From assembly GCF_017875325.1 (NCBI RefSeq), contig NZ_JAGGMN010000001.1, forward strand, positions 2,748,140-2,812,139: DNA of 64,000 nt, given 5' to 3'. Both the position numbers and the translations under genes were made by a program. Shown here piece after piece: positions 44,533 to 52,936 of the stretch. The notes under the pieces were generated by a model. It did no database searches, was not told the DNA's origin, and saw only the letters and a list, made by a program, of their open reading frames with translations. Within the stretch, counting starts at the first letter, position 1. Each line of letters begins with the position of its first letter. This stretch comes from Methanofollis sp. W23. Its GTDB lineage: Archaea; Halobacteriota; Methanomicrobia; Methanomicrobiales; Methanofollaceae.

Positions 44533-44765
44533 GGCTTTGTAGAATTCCTCTAGATAGCCATCTTGGCAGGGGGCTGGCCGCCCCCCTAACCCCCCGGGTC
44601 CAGGAGAGGCGGGGAACGGCAATCCCCTCTTCATCTTCGTCCATCCTGCCCCCCCACCCTATCTTCATCCCGGGGGTCCGGGTGGCACTCGCCCCCGGCG
44701 ACAAGATAGGGGAAGGCGGTTGAATCATACTCGAACCAAGAAAAAATGAGGTTTTCTACAGAGCC
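44533..44765 (+). mobile_element. TIR element, full-length copy (233 bp) with perfect 8-bp target duplication
   Basis: Termini GGCTTTGTAGAATTCCTC and, reversed, GGCTCTGTAGAAAACCTC match at 15 of 18. The 8-bp direct repeat aattaaaa flanks it at 44525-44532 and 44766-44773. Inside are the left hairpin (gggggctggccgccccc) and the right segment ctcgcccccggcg. It ends 14 bp from the stop of the minus-strand secreted-protein gene. Confidence 0.85.
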
Positions 44766-44779
44766 AATTAAAAAAAGAT

Positions 44780-45610
44780 TTAGCGCTGCCTGAGCGCAGC
44801 GGCACAGCCCAGGAGACCTGCAGTTAGGGGCACCACCAGGGCGCTCGACGAGGCCTGGGCGGTCGTGGTGGTCGTGGCCGGGACGGTCGTCTGGGCAGAG
44901 ACATTCTCGGTCTCGAACCCGATCGGCGGGTTCACGTGGACCAGGAAGACCGAGACCGGTTGTGGGCCGCTCACCGCGGGGACATTGGTACAGGCCGAAG
45001 ACGGGGCTTCTCCCTGAATAAAGGTGATCAGGACGCTTGAGTTGTCGTTTCTTCCATTGTACATCAACTCTCCACCGGGCTCGACGAGGTCTTCAAAGAC
45101 GGTCATCCCCTCGCTCATGACGGTGATGTTCATCGCGGTGGCCGGGCAGACCGACCCGGTGCAGTTGGCGCAGTCAGGGACCGCTTCATAGGTGAGGGAG
45201 TAGTTGCCGACCAATGGAGCGGGCAGGGTTGCCAGGTCGCCGACGATCTCGCTTGCATACCAGGTGCCCTCAGAGGCTACCAGTTTTCCGACGGCGATCC
45301 ACGGCCCGCCCTCGCCGCCAAGCGAGGTGACCTCAACCGTATCGCCGACCTCGAAGACCGAGAAGACCGCGGGGTCCGGGACAGTGCCGTTGACCTTGGC
45401 ACTTTCGTTCATCGCCTCCCACCCGCATGGCGGGGTTGCCGAGTAGTTGCAGGCATACCTGGCATCAGGCAGGATGGTCATTGTACCGTTCTCGGCATCA
45501 AGTGCCGTGATGGTCCCTTTTTCTGTGACCTCAAGGAGCACTGCCGACGCGGCAGGCGCTGAACAGAGGATACACAGCGTTAGGGTAAGGAGAAGGGTTT
45601 TTGTACGCAT
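44780..45610 (-). CDS. Secreted, C-terminally anchored protein (long paralogue)
   Basis: 276 residues. A signal peptide (LLLTLTLCILCSAPAASA) precedes VLLEVTEKGTITALDAENG, and the C-terminal third has PQPVSVFLVHVNPPIGFE, a Thr-rich stalk, a hydrophobic segment and a short basic end. Compared with the 21768-22343 paralogue it has an additional ~85-residue middle domain (about 90-175) with four cysteines (CANCTGSVC and nearby). GAGGTGG precedes the ATG at 45610. Function unknown; a surface protein is likely. Confidence 0.75.
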   Translation of the reverse strand: MRTKTLLLTLTLCILCSAPAASAVLLEVTEKGTITALDAENGTMTILPDARYACNYSATPPCGWEAMNESAKVNGTVPDPAVFSVFEVGDTVEVTSLGGEGGPWIAVGKLVASEGTWYASEIVGDLATLPAPLVGNYSLTYEAVPDCANCTGSVCPATAMNITVMSEGMTVFEDLVEPGGELMYNGRNDNSSVLITFIQGEAPSSACTNVPAVSGPQPVSVFLVHVNPPIGFETENVSAQTTVPATTTTTAQASSSALVVPLTAGLLGCAAALRQR

Positions 45611-46147
45611 ATTCACCACCTCTCCACCGGTCGGGTTGCGTCCCGGAACCGGAGAGACTGGGGTTTCAGTCATCACCAGAATACATAAAATTATGGCTCC
45701 ATAGAAACTCTTGCCAATTTGTGATGCAGGCGCGACCTGCTTGTGTCCTCGCTCTATATGCGCCTGGGTTCATCGAAGAACTTCTGTTCTTCTGATGTTC
45801 CCTTTGCTTACGGTTCGAAAATGGGCTCTTTGGCAACTCCCCACCAATTCCTGGTTGAGTGTGACTCATTTGCTTTCTTATATCGAATCGCGCCGGGGGC
45901 GAGTGCCGCCCGGACCCCTGGGATGAAGATGGGGTTGCAGTTCTACGATCTATCGTGTTGCGGGGGGACGGCACGCCCACCTCCCCTGCTAGAGAGCACC
46001 ATTATGAGGATTGCTCCATAGCCAGTTTATCATAGTTTGGCTCCACACGGTCTCCGACCGGTCGTGTGCTGGAGGGGATAGGGGGGACTCCCATACGTCC
46101 TCGTCCGCACCGCACCTTTATGCGCCGGCCCGCCGCACCTGAGAGGC
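45611..46147. repeat. 537-bp spacer with diverged TIR-element copy
   Basis: No gene seen. An element-like unit runs from GGCTCCATAGAAACTCTT at 45695 to gaggattgctccatagcc ending at 46023 (329 bp, weak end match). It contains minus-oriented family sequence, including a ccaattcctggt word also present in the 21460 copy, and a gcgccgggggcgagtgccgcc hairpin-like segment. The last ~120 bp are the promoter region of the FKBP gene. Confidence 0.45.
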
Positions 46148-46579
46148 ATGGAGAGGGCAGCAGAGGGCGATCTCGTCCTTGTCGAATATACTGGCACCCT
46201 TGAGGACGGCACCGTCTTCGACCACTCTGAGGCACCGCAAGAAGTGACCATCGGTGAGGGGATGGTCAACCCGGCCTTTGAGGAAGCACTGGTCGGGATG
46301 GCCCCTGGAGAGACCAAGACCATTTTCCTCCCGGCAAAAAGGGCTTATGGTCCGTACAAGAGAAGACTGGTCTTCAGGATCAGGCGCAAGAAACTCAACC
46401 TCCCTGAAGAACCGGTCCCCGGAGGGATCGCGAGAGTCAGTCTCAAGAACGGGAAGAGTTCGCTGGTCACGATCAAGGAGGTGACCGAGCGCTGGGTGGT
46501 CGTGGACGCCAACCACCCCCTTGCTGGCAAGGATCTCACCTTCACCCTTATCCTCAGAGAGATCAAGAGGCCGGTATAA
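46148..46579 (+). CDS. FKBP-type peptidyl-prolyl cis-trans isomerase (SlyD-like)
   Basis: 143 residues. GDLVLVEYTGTLEDGTVFDH opens the FKBP core (split by an inserted-in-flap region), with GEGMVNPAFEEALVGMAPGE and ANHPLAGKDLTFTLIL following. The insert-in-flap chaperone domain between them marks the SlyD-like archaeal type. A cytoplasmic folding helper. It precedes msrB on the same strand by 42 bp, a plausible protein-maintenance pair. Confidence 0.92.
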   Translation: MERAAEGDLVLVEYTGTLEDGTVFDHSEAPQEVTIGEGMVNPAFEEALVGMAPGETKTIFLPAKRAYGPYKRRLVFRIRRKKLNLPEEPVPGGIARVSLKNGKSSLVTIKEVTERWVVVDANHPLAGKDLTFTLILREIKRPV

Positions 46580-46621
46580 GTACCGGCATCCTTATCTCCC
46601 TCCTCCGCTTGAAGGTGGGCG

Positions 46622-47062
46622 ATGGACGAGGTCAGGATCTATGACGCCGCCTCGGGGACGGTGAGGACGGTGGCACGGTGCCGGCTCACAGAGGACGAGT
46701 GGCGGCAGCGACTCATGCCAGAGGCCTTCAGGGTCGCCAGAGAGGGGGGCACCGAACCGCCATTCACCGGAAAATACCATGCCTGGAAGTTGGGGGGGGT
46801 TTACCGCTGTGTCTGCTGCGGCACCGACCTCTTTCTCTCAGAGGCGAAGTTCGACTCTGGCACCGGGTGGCCGAGTTTCCGGGCGCCGGTCTCTGAATTG
46901 AACATCGCGACACGAAAAGATATGCGTTATGGCATGGTGCGGACTGAAGTGCTCTGCTCGCGGTGCGGTGCCCATCTTGGCCATGTCTTCGAGGACGGTC
47001 CGCCGCCGATCGGTCTGCGCTATTGCATCAACTCCGCCTCCCTGGTCTTCACCGAAAGGTGA
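46622..47062 (+). CDS. msrB: Peptide-methionine (R)-S-oxide reductase
   Basis: Repairs methionine-R-sulfoxide. 146 residues. Zinc cysteines are in CVCCGTDLF and CSRCGAHLGHVF; the catalytic cysteine is in RYCINSASLVF. SGTGWPSFRAPV is the substrate-binding segment. No msrA is adjacent. Confidence 0.95.
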   Translation: MDEVRIYDAASGTVRTVARCRLTEDEWRQRLMPEAFRVAREGGTEPPFTGKYHAWKLGGVYRCVCCGTDLFLSEAKFDSGTGWPSFRAPVSELNIATRKDMRYGMVRTEVLCSRCGAHLGHVFEDGPPPIGLRYCINSASLVFTER

Positions 47063-47109
47063 GCAGAATGGAGGAAAACCCTTAATCCAGATTAAGGAGT
47101 TATTCTTGT

Positions 47110-48228
47110 ATGGGAGACGTGTACGCCGGGGAGGCTGCGGCCCTCAGGGATGAGGTGCGAGACGCGGTCAGGAGTGCGGAAGACTACCACCAGGAGATGC
47201 AGAAGACCCCAGGATGGACCTGGGTTGAAACCTCTATTCTTCTCCTCGCCGTCGTCACCACTGCAGCACTTTTTCTCTTCGTCGACGGTGCTCTCCTCTT
47301 CTGGATTGTGGCCAGTTTCTACCTCTATATGTTCCACCCTCTCGCTATGTTCGTCCCCTCGGGCGGGAGCGGCAAGGGTGCACCCCGCCGGGAGGACCTG
47401 GTCGAATACACGAGGTACCTCAGAGATGCCGGGGCGATCAAGGAAACGGTGACGTCCAGGCGGAATGCGGTCGCCGAAGTCTTCTGGAACCTCTTCTTCA
47501 TCAACAGTCAGCCCCTGGCCCCTGGGTTCTGGCTCATCTACTTGCTCGACGTAGTCTTCGCCCTCGTCCTCACCGCAACCGGGGAGACCGAGTGGCACGT
47601 GGCGGCGATCGTCGCCGTGCAGTCGGGGGCGATCATCGCCTTTTACCTTGCCATCTGGCATATGAAGCCTTACTCGCCTGGATTTTTTGGGCGGGTCCTC
47701 GGGTTGCGCCATGACCTCAAGGCCGGGATCGCCGGCGGGGTCAGGTCGGGCTTCGTCGCCCTCCTGGTGATCGGCGGGATCGCTGCGGTCGCCGGGATCC
47801 TGATCGTCTCGGCGATGCTGCTCCCTGGCATGACCCTTGGCAGACTCCTGGATGTCGAGGGGATCTCACGGTTCAGGACATTTCTCCCGGTGGTCCCGCT
47901 CCTCCTCTCACAATTTGTGGTGCTCCGTTCTCTGCAGGGGAGGTACTCCAGAGCGCTCCTCCTTGAGGTGAACAGGGCCGAGGTCCAGGGGATGAAAGCG
48001 CGCCTCCTTCCGGCGGCAGAGCGCCTGGCCGACCGGGCCGCAGAGGGAGAGGACGGCCCCGAGATTGCAGAAGAACTCACAGAGATCAGAAAGACCCTCG
48101 TCCAGTTAAGTGCCTATGGGCCTGAACGCCACCGTCTTGCCGGTCACTTCACGGTCTATACCATCGTCCCCAATATCGGGATCATCCTCAGTGGGAAGAG
48201 GAAGAGGGAGACGGAGGCGGAGAGTTGA
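47110..48228 (+). CDS. Uncharacterised multi-pass membrane protein
   Basis: 372 residues, family not recognised. About six hydrophobic segments are visible: a pair at roughly 42-78, two at about 135-185 and two at about 210-285. The N-terminal 35 residues are helical and charged. The C-terminal ~85 residues (after RSLQGRYSRALLLEVNR) are soluble, charged and probably coiled or helical. It is 47 bp after msrB and could be in the same transcript. Confidence 0.7.
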   Translation: MGDVYAGEAAALRDEVRDAVRSAEDYHQEMQKTPGWTWVETSILLLAVVTTAALFLFVDGALLFWIVASFYLYMFHPLAMFVPSGGSGKGAPRREDLVEYTRYLRDAGAIKETVTSRRNAVAEVFWNLFFINSQPLAPGFWLIYLLDVVFALVLTATGETEWHVAAIVAVQSGAIIAFYLAIWHMKPYSPGFFGRVLGLRHDLKAGIAGGVRSGFVALLVIGGIAAVAGILIVSAMLLPGMTLGRLLDVEGISRFRTFLPVVPLLLSQFVVLRSLQGRYSRALLLEVNRAEVQGMKARLLPAAERLADRAAEGEDGPEIAEELTEIRKTLVQLSAYGPERHRLAGHFTVYTIVPNIGIILSGKRKRETEAES

Positions 48229-49071
48229 GAGGGGCGTTCTTGATTCTGTGATCTGGTTTGGAAGTCATCCCCAAACTCTCCTGTCCTCCCTCTTCTCAGA
48301 AGAGAGCACTGAATGGGGTGGAGAGATCCTCCCTCTCTTCGTTGCCCAACGATGGCTTCATGCCTTCCAACTCCACCGTGCCGGGGGCGGCAAGCCCCCT
48401 GGGGGAGGATGGAGTTTAGAAATTCAGGTACGAAAAAATTCAGTTCAAGATGGTTTTCAACCACAGTGAGTTTTGAGATATGTTCTTGATGAAATTTTTT
48501 GTCGTTTGATCTCTCTATGAGGAGAGGAAAGGTGGTGTCCTCCCCCTCCCCTGGTGCGGGGTGGCGGTGACGATCCTGCGATTGGGAGCGGCCATTCTGA
48601 CCGACGTGCCTTCCCATATCATCATGCCGGGGGCGCTGCCCCCGGGCCCCTGGGACCACGATGAAGCAGGGAAGGCAGAATAGATGAATGTGAGATGGGT
48701 GATGCTGTCCTTGACCAGTCGTGTCGCGGCACGCCCTCCTCTATAGAGATAGTGATTCAGAGGAATGAGTGGTCTTCTGATCACGTGCTTCCCGCCTCTT
48801 CGTGCCGAGGGTGCGCGCTCCCGCCCGGCACGATCGATCAGGGCAAGCGATGATGCATGGGTGCGCAACAAAAAGGTGAGAAACTCCCCCCTCATCTATT
48901 GCTCTCTTCTGAGATGGGAGGGCCGGAGAGTTTTGGGATGGTTTCATGGTCAGTCCTTGTGAAGACTCTCTGTGTCGCCGGCACGTGGGTGCAAGGAGGC
49001 GTTTGGGTCACACTCTCCTTGCAATAGGTGAGCCCTCTACAACCCCGATCTTCAAGCGTTCCTCTCCTCCC
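48229..49071. other. 843-bp spacer with repeat remnants
   Basis: No gene seen. Two hairpin-like G/C words, gccgggggcggcaagccccc (about 48380) and gccgggggcgctgcccccgg (about 48628), are of the kind found in the right arm of the TIR elements, but no clean termini flank them. The minus-strand frame at 48515-48895 overlaps these remnants and is not considered a gene. Confidence 0.4.
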
Positions 49072-49569
49072 TCACAGCCTGACCAGGTGCGCCTCTTTTA
49101 TCTCCGTTTCCAGGACGGCGAGGGTCGGCGTCCCGGTGAGATACCCGCAGATCTCGCCAGGGTTGATCATCAGCGTCCCCCCGTGCCGGCCGATGAGCGG
49201 GTGATGGGTGTGGCCCGAGACAAGGACGTCGAGGTCGCCGCGCTCTATGAGAGACGCGATCTGGCCGGTGTCATGACCGTGGACAAGCCCGATGCAGAGC
49301 CCTCCGGCCTTTGTTCTGGCATAATCGCCGCGCAGGTCGACCTTCCCCCCGTCAGACGCAGTTTTTCTGAGCGCCTCACGGTCACCGTCATTGTTCCCAA
49401 AGACCCCAATCACCGGTGCCTCCAGGCTCTCAAGCACTTTCAGGGCGAAGGGGGCAACATAGTCCCCGGCATGGAGGACCAGTCCGACCCCTTCCCTGTT
49501 CAACACCTCAACCGCCCGTTCCACCAGGGGAAGACAGTCATGGGTGTCTGCCATGATCCCGATGCGCAT
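49072..49569 (-). CDS. YfcE-type metallophosphoesterase
   Basis: 165 residues of calcineurin-like phosphoesterase fold. Metal ligands: MRIGIMADTHD, LHAGDYV, FGNNDGD, LVHGHD and SGHTHHPL. This matches the YfcE/MJ0936 phosphodiesterase family. The physiological substrate is unknown. It is transcribed away from the adjacent ABC transporter operon. Confidence 0.92.
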   Translation of the reverse strand: MRIGIMADTHDCLPLVERAVEVLNREGVGLVLHAGDYVAPFALKVLESLEAPVIGVFGNNDGDREALRKTASDGGKVDLRGDYARTKAGGLCIGLVHGHDTGQIASLIERGDLDVLVSGHTHHPLIGRHGGTLMINPGEICGYLTGTPTLAVLETEIKEAHLVRL

Positions 49570-49652
49570 AGATCCCGATAGGGGCCGACCACCATAGGGC
49601 TTGCGACATGTGGGTGTATGCGGGCGCGCCCCTCCTCGCAGGACAAAAATCC

Positions 49653-49676
49653 TTAACTTGGGTTGATTTTGGTTAA
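49653..49676. promoter_or_regulatory. Possible operator upstream of the first ABC transporter
   Basis: TTAAC and GTTAA arms (49653-49657 and 49672-49676) form an imperfect palindrome about 35 bp before the TATA box. The position fits an upstream regulator site. Support is limited to symmetry. Confidence 0.25.
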
Positions 49677-49710
49677 CATGCGCCTGTGGGCGTTCCTATT
49701 TCAGAAGGGC

Positions 49711-49718
49711 TATATATT
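49711..49718 (+). promoter_or_regulatory. TATA box of the first ABC transporter operon
   Basis: TATATATT centred 25 bp before the ATG at 49740, implying a leaderless transcript for the substrate-binding protein. Confidence 0.6.
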
Positions 49719-49739
49719 GTCGGGCGCTGAACATATTTT

Positions 49740-50522
49740 ATGGACAAAAGGATCCTGACCGCTTTTGTAGCAGCGATCGTCGTTCTGGCGGTTGCTCTCT
49801 GCGGATGCACCGGTAATGCCGCTGATGCTCCAACAAACGAGAATAAAACGTACATCGTGGGCATCGACGGCGACTATCCGCCCTACTCCTCGGTGACCCT
49901 TGAGGGGGAGCCCACCGGGTTTGACGTCGAGTCGATCCGGTGGATCGCCGACGAGATGGGCTTTGAAGTCGAGATCAAGCCTATGGCCTGGGACGGTATT
50001 ATCCCCGCCCTCCAGCAGAACAAGATCGACATGGTCTACTCTGGCATGACCATCTCCCCTGAACGTCTTGAGAAGGTGAACTTCTCCAAGCCTTACTGGA
50101 TCACCAACCAGGCTGTCGCTGTCCGCGAGGGCTCTGACTTCACCATTGATGACGTCAAGGAGGGCAAGGTCGTGCTCGGTGTCCAGCGCGGCTGCACCGC
50201 CCACACCTGGATCGACCAGCACCTGGTCGAGACCGGGAAGATCTCTGAAGACGACCGTCAACTTTATAAAAACGTTCAACTCGCCCTGAACGACCTCCTG
50301 AACAAGCGGGTCGACGCCGTGATGTACGACGTCCCGGTCATCAAGGAGTCCATCCAGGACAAACCCCTCGTGATGCTCGGTGAGATCCAGACCGATGAAG
50401 AGTACGGCGTGGCTGTCCGCAAGGACGACAACGAACTGCGTGCCATCATCAACGAAGGCCTGGACAAACTGATGGAATCCCCGAAGTGGGAAGAACTGAA
50501 GCAGAAATACGAGATGGAGTAG
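49740..50522 (+). CDS. Amino acid ABC transporter substrate-binding lipoprotein (system 1)
   Basis: 260 residues. A signal peptide ends in a lipobox-like VALCGCTGN, so the mature protein is probably lipid-anchored at its cysteine. The type 3 solute-binding fold shows GIDGDYPPYSSV, GFDVESIRWIADEM, MVYSGMTISPERLEKVNFS and VLGVQRGC. It binds polar amino acids by family. Its permeases and ATPase follow; 125 bp separates it from the first permease. Confidence 0.92.
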   Translation: MDKRILTAFVAAIVVLAVALCGCTGNAADAPTNENKTYIVGIDGDYPPYSSVTLEGEPTGFDVESIRWIADEMGFEVEIKPMAWDGIIPALQQNKIDMVYSGMTISPERLEKVNFSKPYWITNQAVAVREGSDFTIDDVKEGKVVLGVQRGCTAHTWIDQHLVETGKISEDDRQLYKNVQLALNDLLNKRVDAVMYDVPVIKESIQDKPLVMLGEIQTDEEYGVAVRKDDNELRAIINEGLDKLMESPKWEELKQKYEME

Positions 50523-50646
50523 GCGCGGTCTTGTGCGTCTTTATCTCCTCTACATTTTTCAATGATGGGGCTCAACTCATATCACGCGTGAATAGAGCCC
50601 CCATGTTCAGGACAGGACAGGGTCCCCTGCAGTGTGGTGAGTTCAG

Positions 50647-51324
50647 GTGACCGGTGTCCTCGAGGTGATCTCCCAGTCGCTCCCCTATCTTGCAGAAGGC
50701 GTAGTGATCACGCTCGTCCTTGTCCTTGCCGCCCTTGGCCTTGGGCTCCTGATGGGGCTTCCGATGGCAGTCGCCCATGTTTACGGGACAAGGGCGGTCA
50801 AAGGGATCATATCGGTCTATGTCTGGTTCTTCAGGGCCCTCCCAAACCTGGTGCTCCTGTTCCTCTTCTTCTTCGGGGTCTTCCCGTTGCTGGGACTTGG
50901 CGACGTCTCGCCCTTTCTCGTGGCCATCATCGTGCTCGGACTGAGGTCTGGGGCCTACCAGTCGCAGATTTTCAGGGGCGCGATCCAGTCGCTTGGGGAG
51001 GGGCAGATGACCGCCGCGAGGTCGCTTGGGATGAGCAGGGGGCAGGCGATCAAGAGCATCATCCTCCCGCAGGCGGCGAGGATCGCCCTGCCAGGATGGA
51101 CGAACGAGTACCCGATCCTCCTCACCGACTCGGCGGTCTGCTATGCGATCGGGGTGATGGAGATCCTGTTTCGGGCCGACCAGATCGTCTCGGTGACCTA
51201 TGAACCGATGACCGTCTATGTGGGGGCGGCGGTGGTGTACATCCTCCTCAACTATGGCGGGATGTGGATCTTTGGCCGGGTCGAGAAGAAGATCAGCATA
51301 CCTGGATTTGGGAAAGGAGCATAA
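50647..51324 (+). CDS. Amino acid ABC transporter permease A (system 1)
   Basis: 225 residues, about five membrane segments of the HisM/GlnP type. GVVITLVLVLAALGLGLLMG and the EAA-like loop GQMTAARSLGMSRGQAIK are visible. The start is GTG, preceded by a GGTGAG-like Shine-Dalgarno. Homologous to the permease at 56229-56903. Confidence 0.92.
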   Translation: MTGVLEVISQSLPYLAEGVVITLVLVLAALGLGLLMGLPMAVAHVYGTRAVKGIISVYVWFFRALPNLVLLFLFFFGVFPLLGLGDVSPFLVAIIVLGLRSGAYQSQIFRGAIQSLGEGQMTAARSLGMSRGQAIKSIILPQAARIALPGWTNEYPILLTDSAVCYAIGVMEILFRADQIVSVTYEPMTVYVGAAVVYILLNYGGMWIFGRVEKKISIPGFGKGA

Positions 51325-51327
51325 GAT

Positions 51328-52083
51328 ATGGGTTCAGAGGATTGCATCCTCCGTGTTGAGGATATCCATAAACAATATGGTGATCGCGAGGTGCTCCGCG
51401 GGGTCACCTTCGAGGTAAAGAAGGGTGAGACAAAGGTGTTCATCGGTCCTTCGGGGACCGGGAAGAGCACGCTGTTGCGGTGCATCAACCAGTTGACCGA
51501 GCCTGACTCTGGTCGTGTGTTCCTGCAGGGGGAGGAGGTGACGCATTCTGGGAACCGTATCAATTATTTCCGGCAGAAGATCGGGATGGTGTTCCAGAAC
51601 TTCTACCTCTTCGACCACCTTACGGCGCTGCGGAACGTGGAGATCGCCCTCCTGAAGGTGAAGAAGATGGACCCTGCGGCGGCACGCGAGAAGGCGCTCG
51701 CCGAACTGCGTCGGGTCGGGATGGAGGACTGGGCCGAGAACTATCCTGCCGAACTCTCAGGTGGTCAGGCGCAGCGTGTCTCGATCGCGCGCGCCCTTGC
51801 GATGGACCCCGACGTGATCCTCTTTGACGAACCGACCTCTGCCCTCGACCCTGAACTGACCCGCGAGGTGCTCGAGGTGATGAAGACGCTTGCTCGGCAG
51901 GGGATGACGATGCTCGTGGTGACGCACGAGATGAGTTTTGCCAGATCGGTGGCAAACGAGATCATCTTCATGGAGCACGGAAAGGTCCAGGAGCATGGCG
52001 CCCCTGCCGACCTCATGACAGGTCCTGCATTTACCCGCACACGCGAGTTCATAGGAACATTCAGTGAATCATTGACTGATTAG
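51328..52083 (+). CDS. Amino acid ABC transporter ATP-binding protein (system 1)
   Basis: 251 residues with a complete ABC cassette: Walker A GPSGTGKST, signature LSGGQAQRVSIARAL, Walker B VILFDEPTSALD and the switch histidine in VVTHEMSF. It is nearly identical at DNA level to the ATPase gene at 56908-57663 (12 differences over 739 bp), whereas the neighbouring genes are much more diverged. Confidence 0.95.
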   Translation: MGSEDCILRVEDIHKQYGDREVLRGVTFEVKKGETKVFIGPSGTGKSTLLRCINQLTEPDSGRVFLQGEEVTHSGNRINYFRQKIGMVFQNFYLFDHLTALRNVEIALLKVKKMDPAAAREKALAELRRVGMEDWAENYPAELSGGQAQRVSIARALAMDPDVILFDEPTSALDPELTREVLEVMKTLARQGMTMLVVTHEMSFARSVANEIIFMEHGKVQEHGAPADLMTGPAFTRTREFIGTFSESLTD

Positions 52084-52084
52084 G

Positions 52085-52753
52085 ATGACAGAAGCAGATT
52101 TTTTCCTTGAGATCCTCCTCCCCGCTCTCCTGAGCGGAGCGGTCATCTCTCTGCAACTGATCCTTCTCTCGGCCCCCTTCGGGTTCCTGCTCGGTACCGG
52201 CATCGCCGTCGGCCGGACCTATGGGGGGAGGCTGCTCTCGTTCCTCTGCAAACTCTATGTCATCTTCTTCAAGGGGACGCCGCTCCTCCTCCTCCTCTTC
52301 ATCCTCTACTTCGGTCTGCCCTCGGTCGGGATCGTCTTCGAGCCCTTTGTCGCGGCAGTGATAGGGTTCATCCTCTGTAATGGTGCCTACAATTCCGAGT
52401 ACATCAGGGGTGCGCTCCTCTCGGTAAAGGAGGGGCAGATCACCGCAGCCCAGGCCCTCGGGATGACCAGGTTCCAGGCGATCAAAAATATCATCCTCCC
52501 CCAGGCGCTCCGCAGGGCCATCCCTGGCGTTTCAAACGAGTTCATCTATCTCATCAAATACTCGTCCCTGGCTTACCTGATCACGGTCCCAGAACTGACC
52601 GGCGCGGGTGCCGATATCGCTTCCAAATATTTTGCATACTTCGAGGCCTTTGCCATGGTCGGGGTCTTCTATCTGGTCATGGTCACGGTGGCCACCCTCG
52701 CCGTCAACTGGCTGGAGAAGCGGACCGCCGTCCCGGGCATGGTCAGGTCATGA
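52085..52753 (+). CDS. Amino acid ABC transporter permease B (system 1)
   Basis: 222 residues, about five membrane segments. It has the EAA-like loop GQITAAQALGMTRFQAIK and a FFKGTPLLLLLFILYFGLPS stretch typical of the family. It starts one base after the ATPase stop. With permease A it forms the heterodimeric channel. Confidence 0.92.
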   Translation: MTEADFFLEILLPALLSGAVISLQLILLSAPFGFLLGTGIAVGRTYGGRLLSFLCKLYVIFFKGTPLLLLLFILYFGLPSVGIVFEPFVAAVIGFILCNGAYNSEYIRGALLSVKEGQITAAQALGMTRFQAIKNIILPQALRRAIPGVSNEFIYLIKYSSLAYLITVPELTGAGADIASKYFAYFEAFAMVGVFYLVMVTVATLAVNWLEKRTAVPGMVRS

Positions 52754-52936
52754 GCGCATCTGGCGCTCTCTCCTTGTTTTAGGCGGGAACCGGGATCTAT
52801 ATTGCTGATATTATATTGCAAATGCCGACGGGATATGCACTGTAAATCAGGATTCATCTCTTCATCTATGAGAATTTAGAGAAAATATAGAACCAAATCA
52901 TTAATCAAACCTCTTTGAAAACGTTTTTTCAGTACT
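52754..52936. promoter_or_regulatory. Promoter region of the NSS-family transporter
   Basis: A 183-bp AT-rich spacer. Stretches such as tatattgctgatattatattg (about 52798-52818) and aaatcattaatcaaac (about 52894-52910) are candidate promoter elements. No gene or hairpin was found. Confidence 0.35.
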
